Origin: Epiperipatus broadwayi | Taxonomy: Eukaryota; Onychophora; Udeonychophora; Euonychophora; Peripatidae | Direction: 5' to 3' | NCBI GenBank assembly: GCA_028023455.1 | Contig: JAQFVV010012974.1 | Coordinates: 61,001 to 125,000 of the forward strand | DNA: 64,000 nt | Shown: piece by piece, positions 50,447 through 63,875 of the stretch | Layout of the letters: each line of letters opens with the position of its first letter | Position numbering within the stretch: position 1 is the first letter of the stretch | Made by a program: the position numbers and the translations under genes | The notes under the pieces: model-generated | The model's database searches: none | What the model was told of the DNA's origin: nothing | Seen by the model: the letters and a program-made list of their open reading frames with translations, nothing else

Positions 50447-53043
50447 CTGAAAAAAAAAAAACACACACACAATAATTAAATACAGGATTATTATATTTAA
50501 ATACAGGAATAATAATCTTTTCAAACGTTGTTAATACTGCCGATAACCAATTTCTTTTATCAATCAACGTTTGGAAAGTTATTTATTCCATTTTTTTTTC
50601 AAATAATAAAATACATTTAAATAAATTAAATATTACATTAAAATAGAATAATGTAGTAAAATTTTAAGATTTTATGCAATATAAATATAATTTATATTAA
50701 TACGTAATACAAATCTTAATATATTATTAGTTCCAAACATATGATGTAATTAGAATGTGATTATATGTTAATGTCTTATTATAATATACTATGATTACAA
50801 TTGACATTTAGCAAACATTTTTTAGAACACATGATTTTCGTTAAAATCAAGGTATAGTGCATCATTTATGTATACAAGTTTTTTTAATATATAAATATGA
50901 ATAAGAATCTAAACAAAATCATAGTCCTATGACATTGCAGATATTTTGAAGAACTTTATGCATATTAAATATGATTAAAATTAAAACTGTAAAGAATAAT
51001 TCTAATTTTAGTTACTTCAGATGCATTGCTGCATTGTTAAAGATGTGAAATTGAATGAATCTGCTTGTTCAGTCTATGACTTTCATGCTTGAATGTTGTC
51101 ACATGACTTTCCCAATCAATTATAAAATTATTTCTATTTTTAAAAACAAAGCTAAAGAGCAAATAAATAAAGAAGAAAATGGATTCAAGAAAATTTTTAA
51201 AAATATCAAATACATTGTAATACAATCTTGGAAAGTATCCAAGATTTAAAGCATATAGAATAATAGAAATAAAAGTTAATAAATATAAAAATGTTAGATA
51301 AAGTAATTATTGCTCAAGCTTAAAAATGGATTAATTTATTAAATAAATTTCTTTATAAATATACCAAATAACCTTAATTTGCCACATATTCTTATCAGTT
51401 CGTATAAATAAAGATGCAATAAAAGACAAATGACCTCCAAGATGCATTTTGTGCTGAACCAACACTCATCAGTTGGTCTAGGTCATTATTTTCCATATAT
51501 ATTTTTATTAATATAAATATAATTTGTCCAAACTTCAAACACTTTTTAGCAAAACTGTTTATATTAACTCAATGTAGACATTTACCTTTAACTCTGCTCA
51601 AGGATGGATTTAAATAGGATGGCAATAATATGACCTCTATATAGATCCTTAATAGTTATTGCTAATAATATATTAAAAATCTCTATACATGTATAATAGC
51701 TATTCATTTGCACCCCAATTTATGTAATTCACTATCTGTTCTGTCTGCTTCACCCACCCCTATCATCTACATTTGATTTAATGGCCAAAAGTAACCATCA
51801 CAATCTAAACATAAGGCCAACATATTTCTATATATATATATATAAATTACACAAAAATGCTTCTCTTTCTTTAAACTATACATCTCACATCAATATATAT
51901 ATATATTCAATTATTAATAAAAGCATTCGGGTTAAAACATAAATCACAGTATTTCTAGTGGTATTATTCTCCTCTCTTCTTTAGACCTTATTTGTGACAG
52001 TTGATTAGACAAGCAATGAGGGAAGATGAGAGAACAGAAATGAAAATCTTATTATAGCATACTAATCTGTACATTATTGCAAATAGAATGTTTTTGGAAA
52101 AGTATTTTACAATTCAACTAAATAATGGAAATATTCCAAGATATAACTGCAAATCAATTACCTTAATAGCAAATTTTCAGAGAATCATATTTTTTCTAAA
52201 TAATTAAATTGTAAATCAATTAAACAAAAGATAAAATAAGTGGTTGTAATTAAAACAAAAAATAGTTATAAAATCATAAAAAAATTACAAACAATTATGA
52301 TTACAAACAATAATAAAAGAGGACAAGAGAATTACATATTTTGTTATAATGATTTAATTATACATTAATTTCTTGATTAGAAGAATGTAAATCAGTTAAA
52401 TGTAAAGTTTAGCAACCAAATAATTACAGTTATCATTAGGGTAGTCTAATATTATTTGTTACCTCATTAACCCTAATTTTAGAATTTAAATTTTAGAGCA
52501 ATTTTATAAACATTAATGATATCTTTCATCAACAAATGATTAGAAAAGTAGAATAAAACAAATGAAAAAGACTCATTAAGATGATAGAAACATACTAAAT
52601 GAAGACTAATTATACATAAAATTTATTATTAGGTTTATTTTTTAAACTTATAAGATATACAATATCAATATTATAAGTTAATAATATACAATTAAATGAG
52701 ATTTAAAGTCTATATCTAGATTACAGATAATCTCTATCTTAATAATCATGAATATATTTATCTGAAGTGATTTGTATCAAAGTTATGAGGCAGGAAATAT
52801 AAACAAATGTTGAAGTCATATACAAAAGATTGGGACTTAGGTTATGTTTGAGTGGTAAGTTCTAAAATGAAAGTACGTCTGGCACTTTGTCTTTATTCAC
52901 ACCTTTTAAGCATGTATGGTAGAGTGAAAATTTTAACTATATCAGTGTGTGTGTATATATATATATATATATGTACAAGGAAATAAAGTCATACATTATG
53001 TGACTTAATTTAATAAGCTTGTACTATAAATGTTACATAATGA
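50447..53043. other. A+T-rich DNA upstream of the EGF exon; one ribozyme repeat fragment
   Basis: Should be the preceding intron. The exon for the first half of the EGF domain was not found. A hammerhead-bearing repeat fragment lies at 51383-51500 (minus). Confidence 0.5.
51431..51490 (-). ncRNA. Hammerhead ribozyme motif (G12 lost), copy 8
   Basis: Minus strand: TAGACCAA, CTGATGA, stem-loop GTGTTGGTTCAGCAC, AAAA for GAAA, TGCATC, TTGGAGGTCATTTGTC. Stem I and stem II pair; the catalytic G is A. Confidence 0.66.
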
Positions 53044-53459
53044 CCATTAACATATTGCTCTTAACAAGCTTTTCCGAATATCCCTATCCCCAGACCAGTT
53101 TGTAACTGTTGCTGTCATGTGATGTATGACTTGATTTTCTTGCAATTATAGTTTCACTCTTGAGGCTTTGGAAATGTTATATTCCTAAAACTATTAATAT
53201 ATAGTATATGGTATATCTGAAATTAGTTCAGTCTCATGTGGTTATTTAAATTCAATAGTTAAATTTGAAGACATATAGATGTCTAAAATTTTCAAATTTC
53301 TATTTAATAGTTCACTAATAGATAAATGCTGGACTTTAGCTAGTATTTTTAGATCTAATATCTGAATATCCTAATACCTCACTGATGACAGCCAACATAT
53401 AGAAACTGGTATGGAGATAGGGATATTCTGGAATGCTTAAGAACAATATATTAATGCCA
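53044..53459. mobile_element. MITE (family B) with ~75-bp terminal inverted repeats
   Basis: Left GAATATCCCTATCCCCAGAC...CAGTTTGTAACTGTTGCTGTCAT is the inverse of right ATGACAGCCAACATATAGAAACTG...GGAGATAGGGATATTC. The homology extends outward to CATTAACATATTG and CAATATATTAATG. The interior of about 260 bp has no frame. Only this copy was noticed. Confidence 0.7.
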
Positions 53460-54409
53460 TTATATATAATAACAATCTAATATCTAAATATATCTAACAG
53501 TATTACATAGATTGGAAAATTCAACTTGCAAGCATATAAAACTTGGTAAACACTTGTTATCTGCTGCTAAGATGTTAAATAGACAGTAAATGAAATTAAT
53601 GCAAATAGTAGAAGCAGATGAAAAAAGTTGCAGTGTAGCATTTATGCATATAAGGATTTCTTATTCAATTAGTAATAGTCTTCTTTCCCCCAAAACGATA
53701 AGTAATTAATTAATCTTGTCTTGAAAATATGAAATAGAAAGTTTCTTGAATAGTAATTCTTCTTTATATCCACTCTCATTGTTTGTACTGTTTTGAATTA
53801 CAATCTATTATTCTAATGAAAGATAAGTGTTTTTTATTTGATGTTTGTTTGCAATAAATAATTTGCAGTCGAGAGGGACTTCTGATAAAATTTAAACATT
53901 TGGTTATTATGGTATTTGTTATTTGATTAAAGTTTTGCATTATACACATTTGTGTGTAGATGTATAATAGAATTATTGATCACCGTGTAAAGTTAATTTA
54001 CAATTTTTATACAAGCATATATATATATATATATAGCAGCCTTTATATATATATATATATATATATATATGATTTGGAAATCAGTCTTATAGAATATTTA
54101 ATAACGTTTTAAATAATTATGTGCATATATAAATATTTTGAAGATATTTTTATTTGAATAACTAAAATTTATAAATTAGTTATGAAACATTTTTAATACA
54201 AACAAAATTTATAATACATAAACACAACACTATTAACATTTTATATCACATCAATGAATGGAAGTGACGTCTTATTTTATGCATAAAAATAAAACAATAT
54301 AAAAATAGTGTACAACTATATTAACCGTGAATGTATTTTCATAATAATAATATATGTTAAGTTGTCAAAGTTGGGAATTACATATATAGTATGGAAAATT
54401 TTGCAGAAT
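53460..54409. other. A+T-rich DNA with (TA)n runs, nothing recognised
   Basis: Two (TA)n runs near 54016-54070; no coding or structured feature. Confidence 0.5.
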
Positions 54410-55258
54410 TTATAATCTTATATAAATACATGCAAAGAATTACAATAAATAAGCTTAAAAGAATACCCAATCACAAATAAAATAAAATACTGGACAGCAC
54501 ATAAATTACTAAATAGAGAGAAATACACAATTGATGAAAAATTGGACATGACCAATCAAGAGCTAATATGTAAATCTCATTGTTGATTCATCAAACAAAG
54601 TACTAAGACTTCATAATCAAGTATAACTTGGACTTCATAATCAAATATAACTTGGACTCCCTTCCCATGAATGCCTTTCTGGCACACCAAAGAAATATAA
54701 AGAAAATAGACTCTATATGTCAGATGTGCAACAGAGAAGAGGAATCCATTGATCATATATTTATAAGATGCAATAATCTAAATTACCATAGAACACTCAT
54801 TACAAGATGCATAAAAATTCATTTGGGAAATTTATATCCATTAAAAGATGCATCAAACAAGGTGTTTATGCAGAAATAAGGTTTACAATTTTCATGCATT
54901 TTGTGTTATGGTGCATACGACGTAAAATCACTATTGAGAAATTGGTAGATCCACATGGAATGGAACTAAGAAAAATCATAGAAAAAAATCAAACAAAGAG
55001 ACAATTTAATAGCTCCAGATTATTTAGTAAATGCCACTTGGAAAAACTTCAAGCAATGAAGATGATTGCTAAGTCTGCAAAATTAAACTGCTGGGGAAAC
55101 ATATACATATATAGAAATAGACAGATTTTTTAAAAAGTGTGTTATCCACAGCTGAAAATGTAATGCAACAAGATAAATCAACTTATGTTATATTGTATTG
55201 GTATGTAATAAGAAATTTGTATATTGGTTTGTATTATCTAATAAATTTCTCTTAATAA
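54410..55258 (+). pseudogene. LINE 3' part with C-terminal zinc-binding motif (frameshifted)
   Basis: Frame 54628-54876 reads YNLDSLPMNAFLAHQ then ICQMCNREEESIDHIFIRC, the 'LPt...L..R.....C..C...eE...Hl...C' region at the end of many LINE RT proteins. A +1 shift continues at 54807-55130 (TIFMHFVLWCIRR ... KLNCWGN). A 23-bp tandem duplication (GACTTCATAATCAAGTATAA, 54608 and 54631) interrupts the upstream part. The 3' end near 55240 reads AATAAATTTCTCTTAATAAA. Different from the 6-kb LINE. Confidence 0.68.
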
Positions 55259-55504
55259 AAAAATAAGCCCATTAAATAAACAGCTAGAGCAAAAAGTCTA
55301 TAACTTCATTAAAAGCCAAAAAACAAACAAACAAAAAACAAACTGTTTGTATTTATAGAATAAATTGTGATCAATAGATCAATGAATAAATGTTATCCAG
55401 AATTATTTTTAAATAGTAAAATAAAAAACAATTTAATGACAGAATATCAATCATAATATTTTACATAATTTGTCTTTGTAGTATTTTAAATACAAGTATA
55501 TTTT

Positions 55505-55600
55505 ATATATCGGGTATCTAGATGTAACACAGGGAATTTGAACATAGACTTTCAAGCTCCCTTCAGACATACAAAAGAATGAACAGTGAGTTTTAATCTT
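55505..55600 (-). mobile_element. Tail fragment of the hammerhead-bearing repeat
   Basis: The plus strand reads GGAATTTGAACATAGACTTT then GCTCCCTTCAGACAT, matching the T-arm-like tail seen inverted at 41218-41260. No ribozyme part remains. Confidence 0.4.
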
Positions 55601-55664
55601 CCTAAAATAAAAAATCATAAATCTAATGCATATTATGTTTTTCCAAGAACATTGCATGATCACT

Positions 55665-55730
55665 ATTTCCCATCCATTGATTACTCTTTCTTGCTTTGAG
55701 TGACACTACTGTATAGAGAGAGTGTTCCCT
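55665..55730 (-). mobile_element. MITE family A end fragment
   Basis: CCATTGATTACTCTTTCTTG...GAGTGACACTACTGTATAGAG matches the terminal region of family A. Confidence 0.65.
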
Positions 55731-55739
55731 ATTTTAAGT

Positions 55740-56245
55740 ATGTCCAAGAACTTAGACCCTAAACCAATTGTAATATTATATGATGTTTCAATAAGAATAT
55801 TATCTACAAACTATAAGTATATAATATTTTTCATATTTTTTTGTTAACAATAATTTATAATGCTGTAAAATAATTATTTGTTTGAGATTGTAGAATAATA
55901 GGCTGCTTTATGCTTGATGAAGTTCAAGATTTTAGAACCCAAAATAATCACAATTTTATATAAACTTAATAATATAATATTTTTTTACATTTTTATATAA
56001 ATAATTTATAATATAAAATAGTAATTTGTTTCACATTTTAGAATGTCCATTTTGTGATCTGATGCATATATATGTAACTCCTTGGGTTTAGAATCTAATC
56101 AAATGTAATAATGGAATTCCAGAGATAATATTTTACAGCAACTGTAAGCATATAATAGATTTTTATATTTTTTTGACATAATTGATTTACAATGCTGTAA
56201 AATAGTGGTTTGTTTTGTGCTATAGAATAAGTCTTCTGTCTATAA
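55740..56245. repeat. Three degenerate tandem units of about 150-185 bp
   Basis: Each unit holds TTAGAACC-like, AATATAATAT/ATTTTT, 'AATTTATAAT(G)CTGTAAAATA' and 'TTGTTT...TAGAATA' words; the last recurs at about 55881, 56026 and 56212. No coding. Confidence 0.6.
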
Positions 56246-56264
56246 GTGATTTTTATGTTATTTT

Positions 56265-56352
56265 AATGTGTCAAAGTGTTGGCTGGGAAACAAACCTCAG
56301 GACAACTGTTTGTAAGGCAGCTGTGCTAACCACTCAGACATCAATGTTTGTC
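56265..56352 (-). mobile_element. tRNA-derived SINE, copy 3 (diverged)
   Basis: On the minus strand: ATTGATGTCTGAGTGGTTAG, CACAGCTGCCTTACAAACAG, TTGTCCTGAGGTTTGTTTCC, matching the family A-box (GAGTGGTTAGC) and a worn B-box. Imperfect direct repeats (ATAAGTGATTTTTATG and ATAAGCAATTTTATC) flank it, consistent with an older insertion. Confidence 0.7.
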
Positions 56353-56375
56353 ATAAGCAATTTTATCTTTATTTT

Positions 56376-59300
56376 TTTTTTCAATCTAATTATACTCTAT
56401 GTACATATAAAATATATATTTTGGAAATAATGATTATAATAAAAAATCAAATTTATTAATATTTTTTGTATCAAATTTATTTAGTTGTCATATCTGTTGC
56501 TGCAAGCAATATCTCATATGTCTGTTTCATATGTATATGAATAAAATAACATTGTCATGTACACATAAGCAATTACATTTCATTTTTTGCAATCTATGGA
56601 TATTTTTATTACTTTTTTATATAGATATTATAATTTTTTGTAAGTTACTTTTATAATCATATTTATTATAACAATTGATCCTAATTTTCCTATACTCTGA
56701 ACAAACTTTTAGTCTTACATTCTGTAACTTTTTCTCATTGCTTTTTTATATTATATATTATTATTTTTGCAATTATTTCAAAATTATTTTTATTTCTTGA
56801 TAAAGTGCAATTTAATAAAGTTTTCTTTAAGTATTTAGAAAGAAATTAATCTTCACACATGTGCTGTTTTATTTTGAATGTATGAATTTTTGCACACTAA
56901 CTCAGAAGTAAGAAGTTTTAAAAGAACAAGTGAATCATTTGTCCTTACAGCTTATCTATATATTAGAAAACTCTTATTTATTGTGCTTAATTCAGGGCTT
57001 GATTCTATTATATGCCTGATATTTCACCTGACAAAGGAATAATACAAACTTCTGATAAAGAATGTATAATATCTGACATACAATAGTTATTGTTAAATAT
57101 TATTTTTTCCATTAAAAATGAATATATTTCCATAAGATATACTGCATAGAAGGACAATATCTGAGTCAGGTAGTGAAAATAAAACACCAGTGAATCTATT
57201 GTTGCAAGTTTTATAATGAATTATCTTAAGTAAGTCATATTACATATAATTTTTTCATAATTTTATGAATATTGTAATGAAGAAAATCCCAAAATTTAGA
57301 ATTTTTGAATCTATAAAAATATGCAATTTTAAAATTATTAAAAATATATTTTTTTTCTAATTTTTTTGAAGGTAAGGTCTATGGTTTTGTAGCTTTATTA
57401 CATTCCTTTTATATTTACTCTTACTAACAAAATATATAATATTATATTTAATGTATTCAAACTGAATGTATTGCATACAATATATCTGATATATATATAT
57501 ATATATATATATAGATATATTCTTCAGTCACTATATTTTTGTTTATATATATATATATATTAAATTGAATATAGTGACTGAAGATTCAACCAATTAAAAT
57601 TATTAGTTGGAAAAAAAAAATTAAGATTTCAATATCAAATGAACTTTTAGAAAAATACAATATATAATTTGCATATCAATGATGTCAGATCTGCCCCTTT
57701 TGAATTCAAAAGAAATATCAATTTCTAATTCATGAAGTAATTTGCCTTAGATAAATATCTCGATTTTTCTTTTTTTTTTTTTAAATTGTAATTTTTAGTA
57801 ATTTCTTTAGATATTACAGATTATTTATGCAATATTTTTATAAAATAAAATTAAAAAATATTTAAAATCATAAACTCATGAGATATAATTATATTTTATT
57901 TGAAAATATTTATTTTTAGGGAGATAAATTGTAAAAAGTTTGCAGGAAAAAACAATTTTACTAGAAGAATAGATCAATATGGATAAAAACATTTAAAATT
58001 TTTTTAAATAATAATAAATTGAATGTTTAATTTAAATGTATGTTTACTTTCTTTAATAATAATTAATCTTAAATTTCTTTTGAATTTAAAAAATAGAATT
58101 CCAATATCTAATATTTCCTTCTACTAACTTTTTGAATAAAAAAAAAATACATCCTATAATATCAAGAACCCTAGTGATTTATGTTTTTATTTTACAAAAT
58201 CCTAATAACATCTTTTAAAATGTCAATCATTTGAAAACTTATATTTGTAATAAATAATGTAAAGATTATTGATATATAATATAGAATAAAAAAGTTTATT
58301 TGGAAACAATAAAATGTTCAAATATGGAAGTTCTTCCCACAAGGGCCTTTTCAAATAAGGAGGGTGAAGTTAAAATCTAAACTGATTAAAGAAATCTGTG
58401 ATAAAAAGTTACATCATATGAGATATTTTACATAGAAGACACTTTTTTGGTCATCATTATACGTAGAGATTTCCAACAAAAAAAGAATAAAAAAAATTGT
58501 GTTGAATATAAAATAAAACACAGATATGAGCATAATATTTAAGATTGGTAATAAAGATTATATGATGTTTTGCAATGGTGTCTTTTAATCTTTTTTTATG
58601 GAAAATATTTTTTACTATCTTTTCAAAGCATTATGAATTTGTAATTCTTTTTTGAATTTCTATCTTCAGTTTTAATTTCTCAACAATCACAATAATACTT
58701 GTTTTTTGATAGTACTTCAAACATATGTTCTTTTTCTGTATCCAATATTTGACTTTTATTTAGAATGCTTTATGTTAGTAATTATAGTTAACAATGTCTG
58801 ATTTTTCTTAGCAGACCTCTTTTATAAATTTTATGCTTATTATTAAATATTATTTTAAAAATACAGTACTGTTTTTCTTTATATGACTCATACACTTACT
58901 GATCTAATAAAACTATGCCATTACAATTATTAATTCAACACCCTCAGATCCAGCAAGATGAAAAGCACTACTGAATAATATTTCTATAGTGTAATTTTTT
59001 TCTACAAAACTCTCAAGTGGCGTAATAAAAAATGAATTACAGAAATTTCATTAATTTTGGATAATCTCTAGTCCAACGAATGACTAATAAAATTTTTCGG
59101 TGGCCTTACAATCTGACAAAATATGTTAACATAACAGAGAATAGATATATAACTAAATATTTATAAATATGTTTTTATTTATTTATAAATATTTCGTTGA
59201 ATGCATGTTTTTTAGCCAGGTTTTTTAATAGGTTATCTGATAAAAATTAAATAGTGTTGAACTTAAAGCAGATATATTTTTTGATATTTTTATTAGGATT

Positions 59301-59889
59301 AGAAGATTGTATTGAAAATTTATATATTAAATATATACCCAAATTATAAAATAAATAATCAAAATGTGCTTTATTAAAATTTATTTAAAGTATTTTTAAA
59401 TAAAACTTTGATTCTAATCTTTTTTCTTATCTAATAGGCATTTGACGTTCATTTAAATAATTAAAAACAAAAAACGAGTTTAACATTTTTAATTCTAAAT
59501 AGATTATTTTATTTTATATTTAGGCTAAGAAGGTGCACTTTATTTTAAGATACGAATTAAATAAAAATTAAGCTATTTTGGCATTGTTGCCGTTTTAATT
59601 TCTCTTTTTTTATACGCATCCTTCTTGTTTTTAAATTTTTATTATAGATATAAAAAAAAATATATCTTTATAACAAAATTAATGCATCTCAATTCTTAAA
59701 CGGCAAATCATAGTACACTTATAAAATGATATATATATATTTAACCTGAGAACATAGCGGCGCAAAAAAAAAGTTTTTTTTTTCTTTTTACAAACAATAA
59801 CAATTGAAAAAAAAACTTTGGAATTTTTTTTTTTTTTTTGTAATGAGAACATTATTTTGTAAAATAAAAAATTGATTAGTTCTTCCTGT
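56376..59889. other. A+T-rich DNA, only a small hairpin
   Basis: An inverted repeat TCTTCAGTCACTATAT (57521-57536) and ATATAGTGACTGAAGA (57569-57584) encloses a (TA)n loop. No gene or larger repeat recognised in 3.5 kb. Confidence 0.5.
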
Positions 59890-60475
59890 TATACTGTTTT
59901 CAATTACAAATATCTTGGTGAGATTATTATTGCAGATGAAAACTAATGGGTGAAATTAATTATAAAATTAAACTTGCTTGGGGTGCTTTTGGTAAAAATA
60001 ACTTAATATTAAAAGATAATATGCCCATGTGTTTAAAAAGAAAAGTTTTTAATGTGTTTTACCAGTTATTACTTATCAATCTGAGATTTGTACACTTAAC
60101 AAAAGAGCAATACAGAGATTTTAGATAACACAAAGAAGTATGGAGAGGTACATTCTAGGAGTAAGAAGAGATCTGAAAACAAAATACTTAGATGAAAAAC
60201 ACACCAGTGCTACTGGCATCATTGAAATAATTAAGAAACTGAAGTGGAGTAGGCTGGATATATTGTTAGAAAAAATAATAACAGATAAATAGTTGAAATT
60301 TTAAACTGGATTCCAAAATACTATAAAAGACATAGAATAAGATCCACATGTGAGATGGATGCATGAAATAAAAAGTGTGCTAGAGAATAAGATGCATTAA
60401 ATATTGAGACATTTTTATTCTGCAGTAAATCGATAATGATTGAAATTGATGGTGATGATTATGATAACTATCTAC
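59890..60475 (+). pseudogene. RTE-clade LINE, 5'-truncated 3' fragment
   Basis: Begins FNYKYLGEII (family 'YKYLG..i'), then IKLAWGAFGKNNLILKDN and MPMCLKRKVFNV, later (frameshifted) LTKEQ, RSMERYILGVRRD-like and CEMDA-like blocks and a 3' end with ATGATTGAAATTGATGGTGA. Same family as 14095-16925, covering only its last ~560 bp, as expected from incomplete reverse transcription. Confidence 0.8.
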
Positions 60476-63400
60476 AGATGTAAAATTTACATCTAAAAGC
60501 ATGAAAAAAAAGATTTGATGCATTTAAACTATACAGTTAGATACTGGATTAGATTAAAACTGAAATTTCTACTAAAGCACAAACCTATTATTGTTTTTAT
60601 ATCAAAAGGTAAATTGATTCATTGGAAAATTTCATATCGATATGAAAAATATCCAAAAAAATAATGACATCATTATCACACTAATGAAAGTATTTTTGAA
60701 TATCCAAAAGAAAAAATCAACCAGATGATAGGTCAAAATTCTATTAATATTTTCATTTAACTGATGTCATTTTAATAGTACTTGATATAATAAAAGAAAA
60801 TATAGTCAACATTAGAAGTCTAATATCAAACAATATTGCTTTTATGAAGTCATTAGTATACTATTAAATATTGTGACATAAAGTAAAATTGTTAAATACA
60901 CCAATATTAATACTTCTCACTTGTAGACATGTGATCAAGGTTGTTCCATATCGAGAAAGTGTGAAATGTAATAAGAGAAAATTTACTTACATTAAAACAA
61001 TAATTGGATATAAAAATACATTGTAATTCATGTATTTGAAAAACGACAACAATTTGATTTAGTCAAAGTTAGGATGTTCATATTAGAAGCAATGAGTAAC
61101 ATCAAAGACTGAGATTACAGAATTGCTTAAATCTTTTTTTTTAGTTTAATCTCATAAATGTACACTTATAAAGGGAAATGTCATAAAAGTAAAACAAACA
61201 AACAAAAATCAATTTATATGTGTGTGTGCATGTGTGTTTGGAAATCATTAATAAAGCTTGCCTACAAAAATAAAATGGAGAAAGCTGGATAATTTTTATA
61301 TATAAGTATACTGTGACCTTAGATGGAATAGCCTAACAGGCCATTAGATTGATTTTTTTTTACTAGTTAGATTGCAATATGCAAAGAAGAGAAGAGAGCA
61401 ATACCACTTTAAATGCTGTGTTAATAATAATCTATATGTTATCACTAAAAGTTGAAATAAATTTTGAAATTTTCTAAAACAATTAACAATTGAACCTAAA
61501 TGATTAAAATAGACTGACACACAATGTATATATTTACATACATTAAAATATAAACAAACAATATTTTGACTTTTTTATATTTTTCTTATACTAATGGTGG
61601 CAATCTCCAACATATAATTAACTTATTGGAATTCACTTTTAGCTTGTTTTGATTAACGTGGTGGAGATATTTCTTTAAGATTATTAATTTAATAAATAAT
61701 GTCTTTAGTTGCAGTTTATAAAATTATTTTTATTATAATACCATGTGCATGGAATATAGGTCAGATAATTTTGTTCAACTTTTATTCAGGTGTTTTCATA
61801 AATCAAAAGATAACATTCAACTGAATCCAAATATTTAATAAACATCCAGATTCTAGTTGCCTGCTTATAATATACTCATTAATGTGTGTTCAATAAATTT
61901 TGTATTTATTTAATAAATCATTAATGAAACTGAAGGTAATGTGAATAGATTGTACAAGTAAATACAAGATACTCGTTCCAAAAATAAAAAGAAACGATTC
62001 ATAAATAAAAAAATTTAATTGAGATAAAAGAAATGTAGAAGAAAATAAAAATAAAACTATTTCAAAACGATCATTTATAGGAATGAATATCTGGAATACT
62101 GTAAAATGATACAAAACGATTGATTTTAAAATATGTAGCAAGAAATTGAAAAATAAACTACAGATGGCTAAATTTTAAAATTACTCTTGGTCTAATAAAA
62201 AAAATTGCTTTGGTAATGAAAAAAAAGCTGGTACTGTTATGAAAAAAAAAGATAACATAAAGTTTGTAAAAGTATGCAAAAAGTATAAGAAATGCTCCTA
62301 CAATTACAACAACATTTTTTAAAAGTTAAACATTTAAAATGAACAGATGTGATACGCAAGTGAATCTTTAAAAATAAAAAAGCCCAGAAAATAATCACTT
62401 CTGTTTAATATCTTAAAAGAAGCAATTGAAGAAATATAAAAAATTTAGGCAGAATTATATAAAAATATGCAAATTATAAAAATAATTTGAATAATGCAAT
62501 ATTCAATGGTGATATTATCAGCTTTGCTAGGAAGTAATGATGACTTCAGAAAAATACTAGAATACGGGGGAAAAAATATGCAGGTGATGCACAAACTAAT
62601 TTCATTTTTGAAGCCTGTAATGATTTGGCATTTTTACAAAAACAAAATATGAATAGCTATATAATTATGATTTTATTCGCAGAAATATAATCGTTTTAAA
62701 CTAATAGATATTATATATTACGACAAAGATACATTTCATTTTTGATTTTTAAAAAATGTATTTATTTAATTAACTTTTTTTTTCTCCACTTCATATTCAT
62801 TTTTAAAAATAGTTTTTTAATTATAGCAGTAAAATCTTATCATTTTAAAATGTTATTTGATTTGTTAAAAATTTATTGTTTATTTACATAAAAACTTTTA
62901 CATTTTTAAAAGAATAAAATTTATTGGTGGTAACTTAAATTATATGTCATTGGTATTTTCCAGTACATTAATTAACTAATTTTGCTACAGTTGACTATAT
63001 CATTAATTTCTGTAACTTTATTCCCCCATCATTTATTGACAAGTCTTTTTACAGAAAAATTTTATATCTCGTTTTTTAAAATCAGTTGTTTATTCTGACT
63101 TTTCGTTACTTTCTAAATCTACAATATCTTAGTTTTTTTATATATATAAACAATCTTCTATTTAAAGTTTTTGCATTGTTACATAAAAAATCATAATTCT
63201 GCATTCAAATCAATAAAACTCATTTTTTTTTTTGTCATTTGCCGTTATCTTCTCTGATGATTTAACAAGTTCCTGACAATTTAACCATATTTTTGTTCTA
63301 ACAGTAATAAATAAGTACAAAAGTTAAATAATTATAATAACATGATATATTAATTTTTCTTTTAAAAAAAAACAACCTCGCGCAATTATTACCTTTTTAA

Positions 63401-63654
63401 AAAAAACTATTATATTATACTTTTGTTGAGAATAAAAAATCCGTCTGTTATCGTGGTTCTAAAATCAGAGGCAAATACTTGTAAAAACAATCACCATAGC
63501 AACTCATCCATTTTCATTCACTACGTGAACATTGACACCATAATATAGGTTTGCAACATTAATATATATGTAAATTTATCTGTGTATGTGTATGCATGTT
63601 GTGAGTGTAACATAGAATGATAACATAGTTACTATTTTGTAAATGTGATAAATA
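60476..63654. other. A+T-rich DNA, nothing recognised
   Basis: No supported gene or repeat. The short minus frame at 61890-62141 has no domain. Confidence 0.5.
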
Positions 63655-63875
63655 GAGAGTTTGACTCAGACTTTCACATGACCCTCAACTATCCATGCTA
63701 TTTCATACCACTGATACACTTGATCACACACATGTCAAAAAGATAAATAATCACCCATACACATATTCGTGCTAAACCAGCACTTGTCAGTTGGTCTAGA
63801 TTATCATCTCCACATATATATGCAATCAATGCTCAGCTTATATTAAGATAGCCAATCTTGATGGAATGTTCAAAG
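63655..63875 (-). mobile_element. Hammerhead-bearing repeat, copy 9 (minus, partial)
   Basis: On the minus strand: GGCTATCTTAATATAAGCTG, AGCATTGATTGCATATATAT, ribozyme motif, TATTTATCTTTTTGACATGT, GTATCAGTGGTATGAAATAG, CATGTGAAAGTCTGAGTC. Same subfamily as 25199-25665. Confidence 0.72.
63745..63812 (-). ncRNA. Hammerhead ribozyme motif with perfect stem II (both boxes mutated)
   Basis: Minus strand: ATAATCTAGACCAA, CTGACAA for CTGATGA, stem-loop GTGCTGGTTTAGCAC (4-bp perfect stem), GAAT for GAAA, ATGTGTAT, GGGTGATTATTTATC. The CpG joining stem II to GAA is preserved here. Confidence 0.62.
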
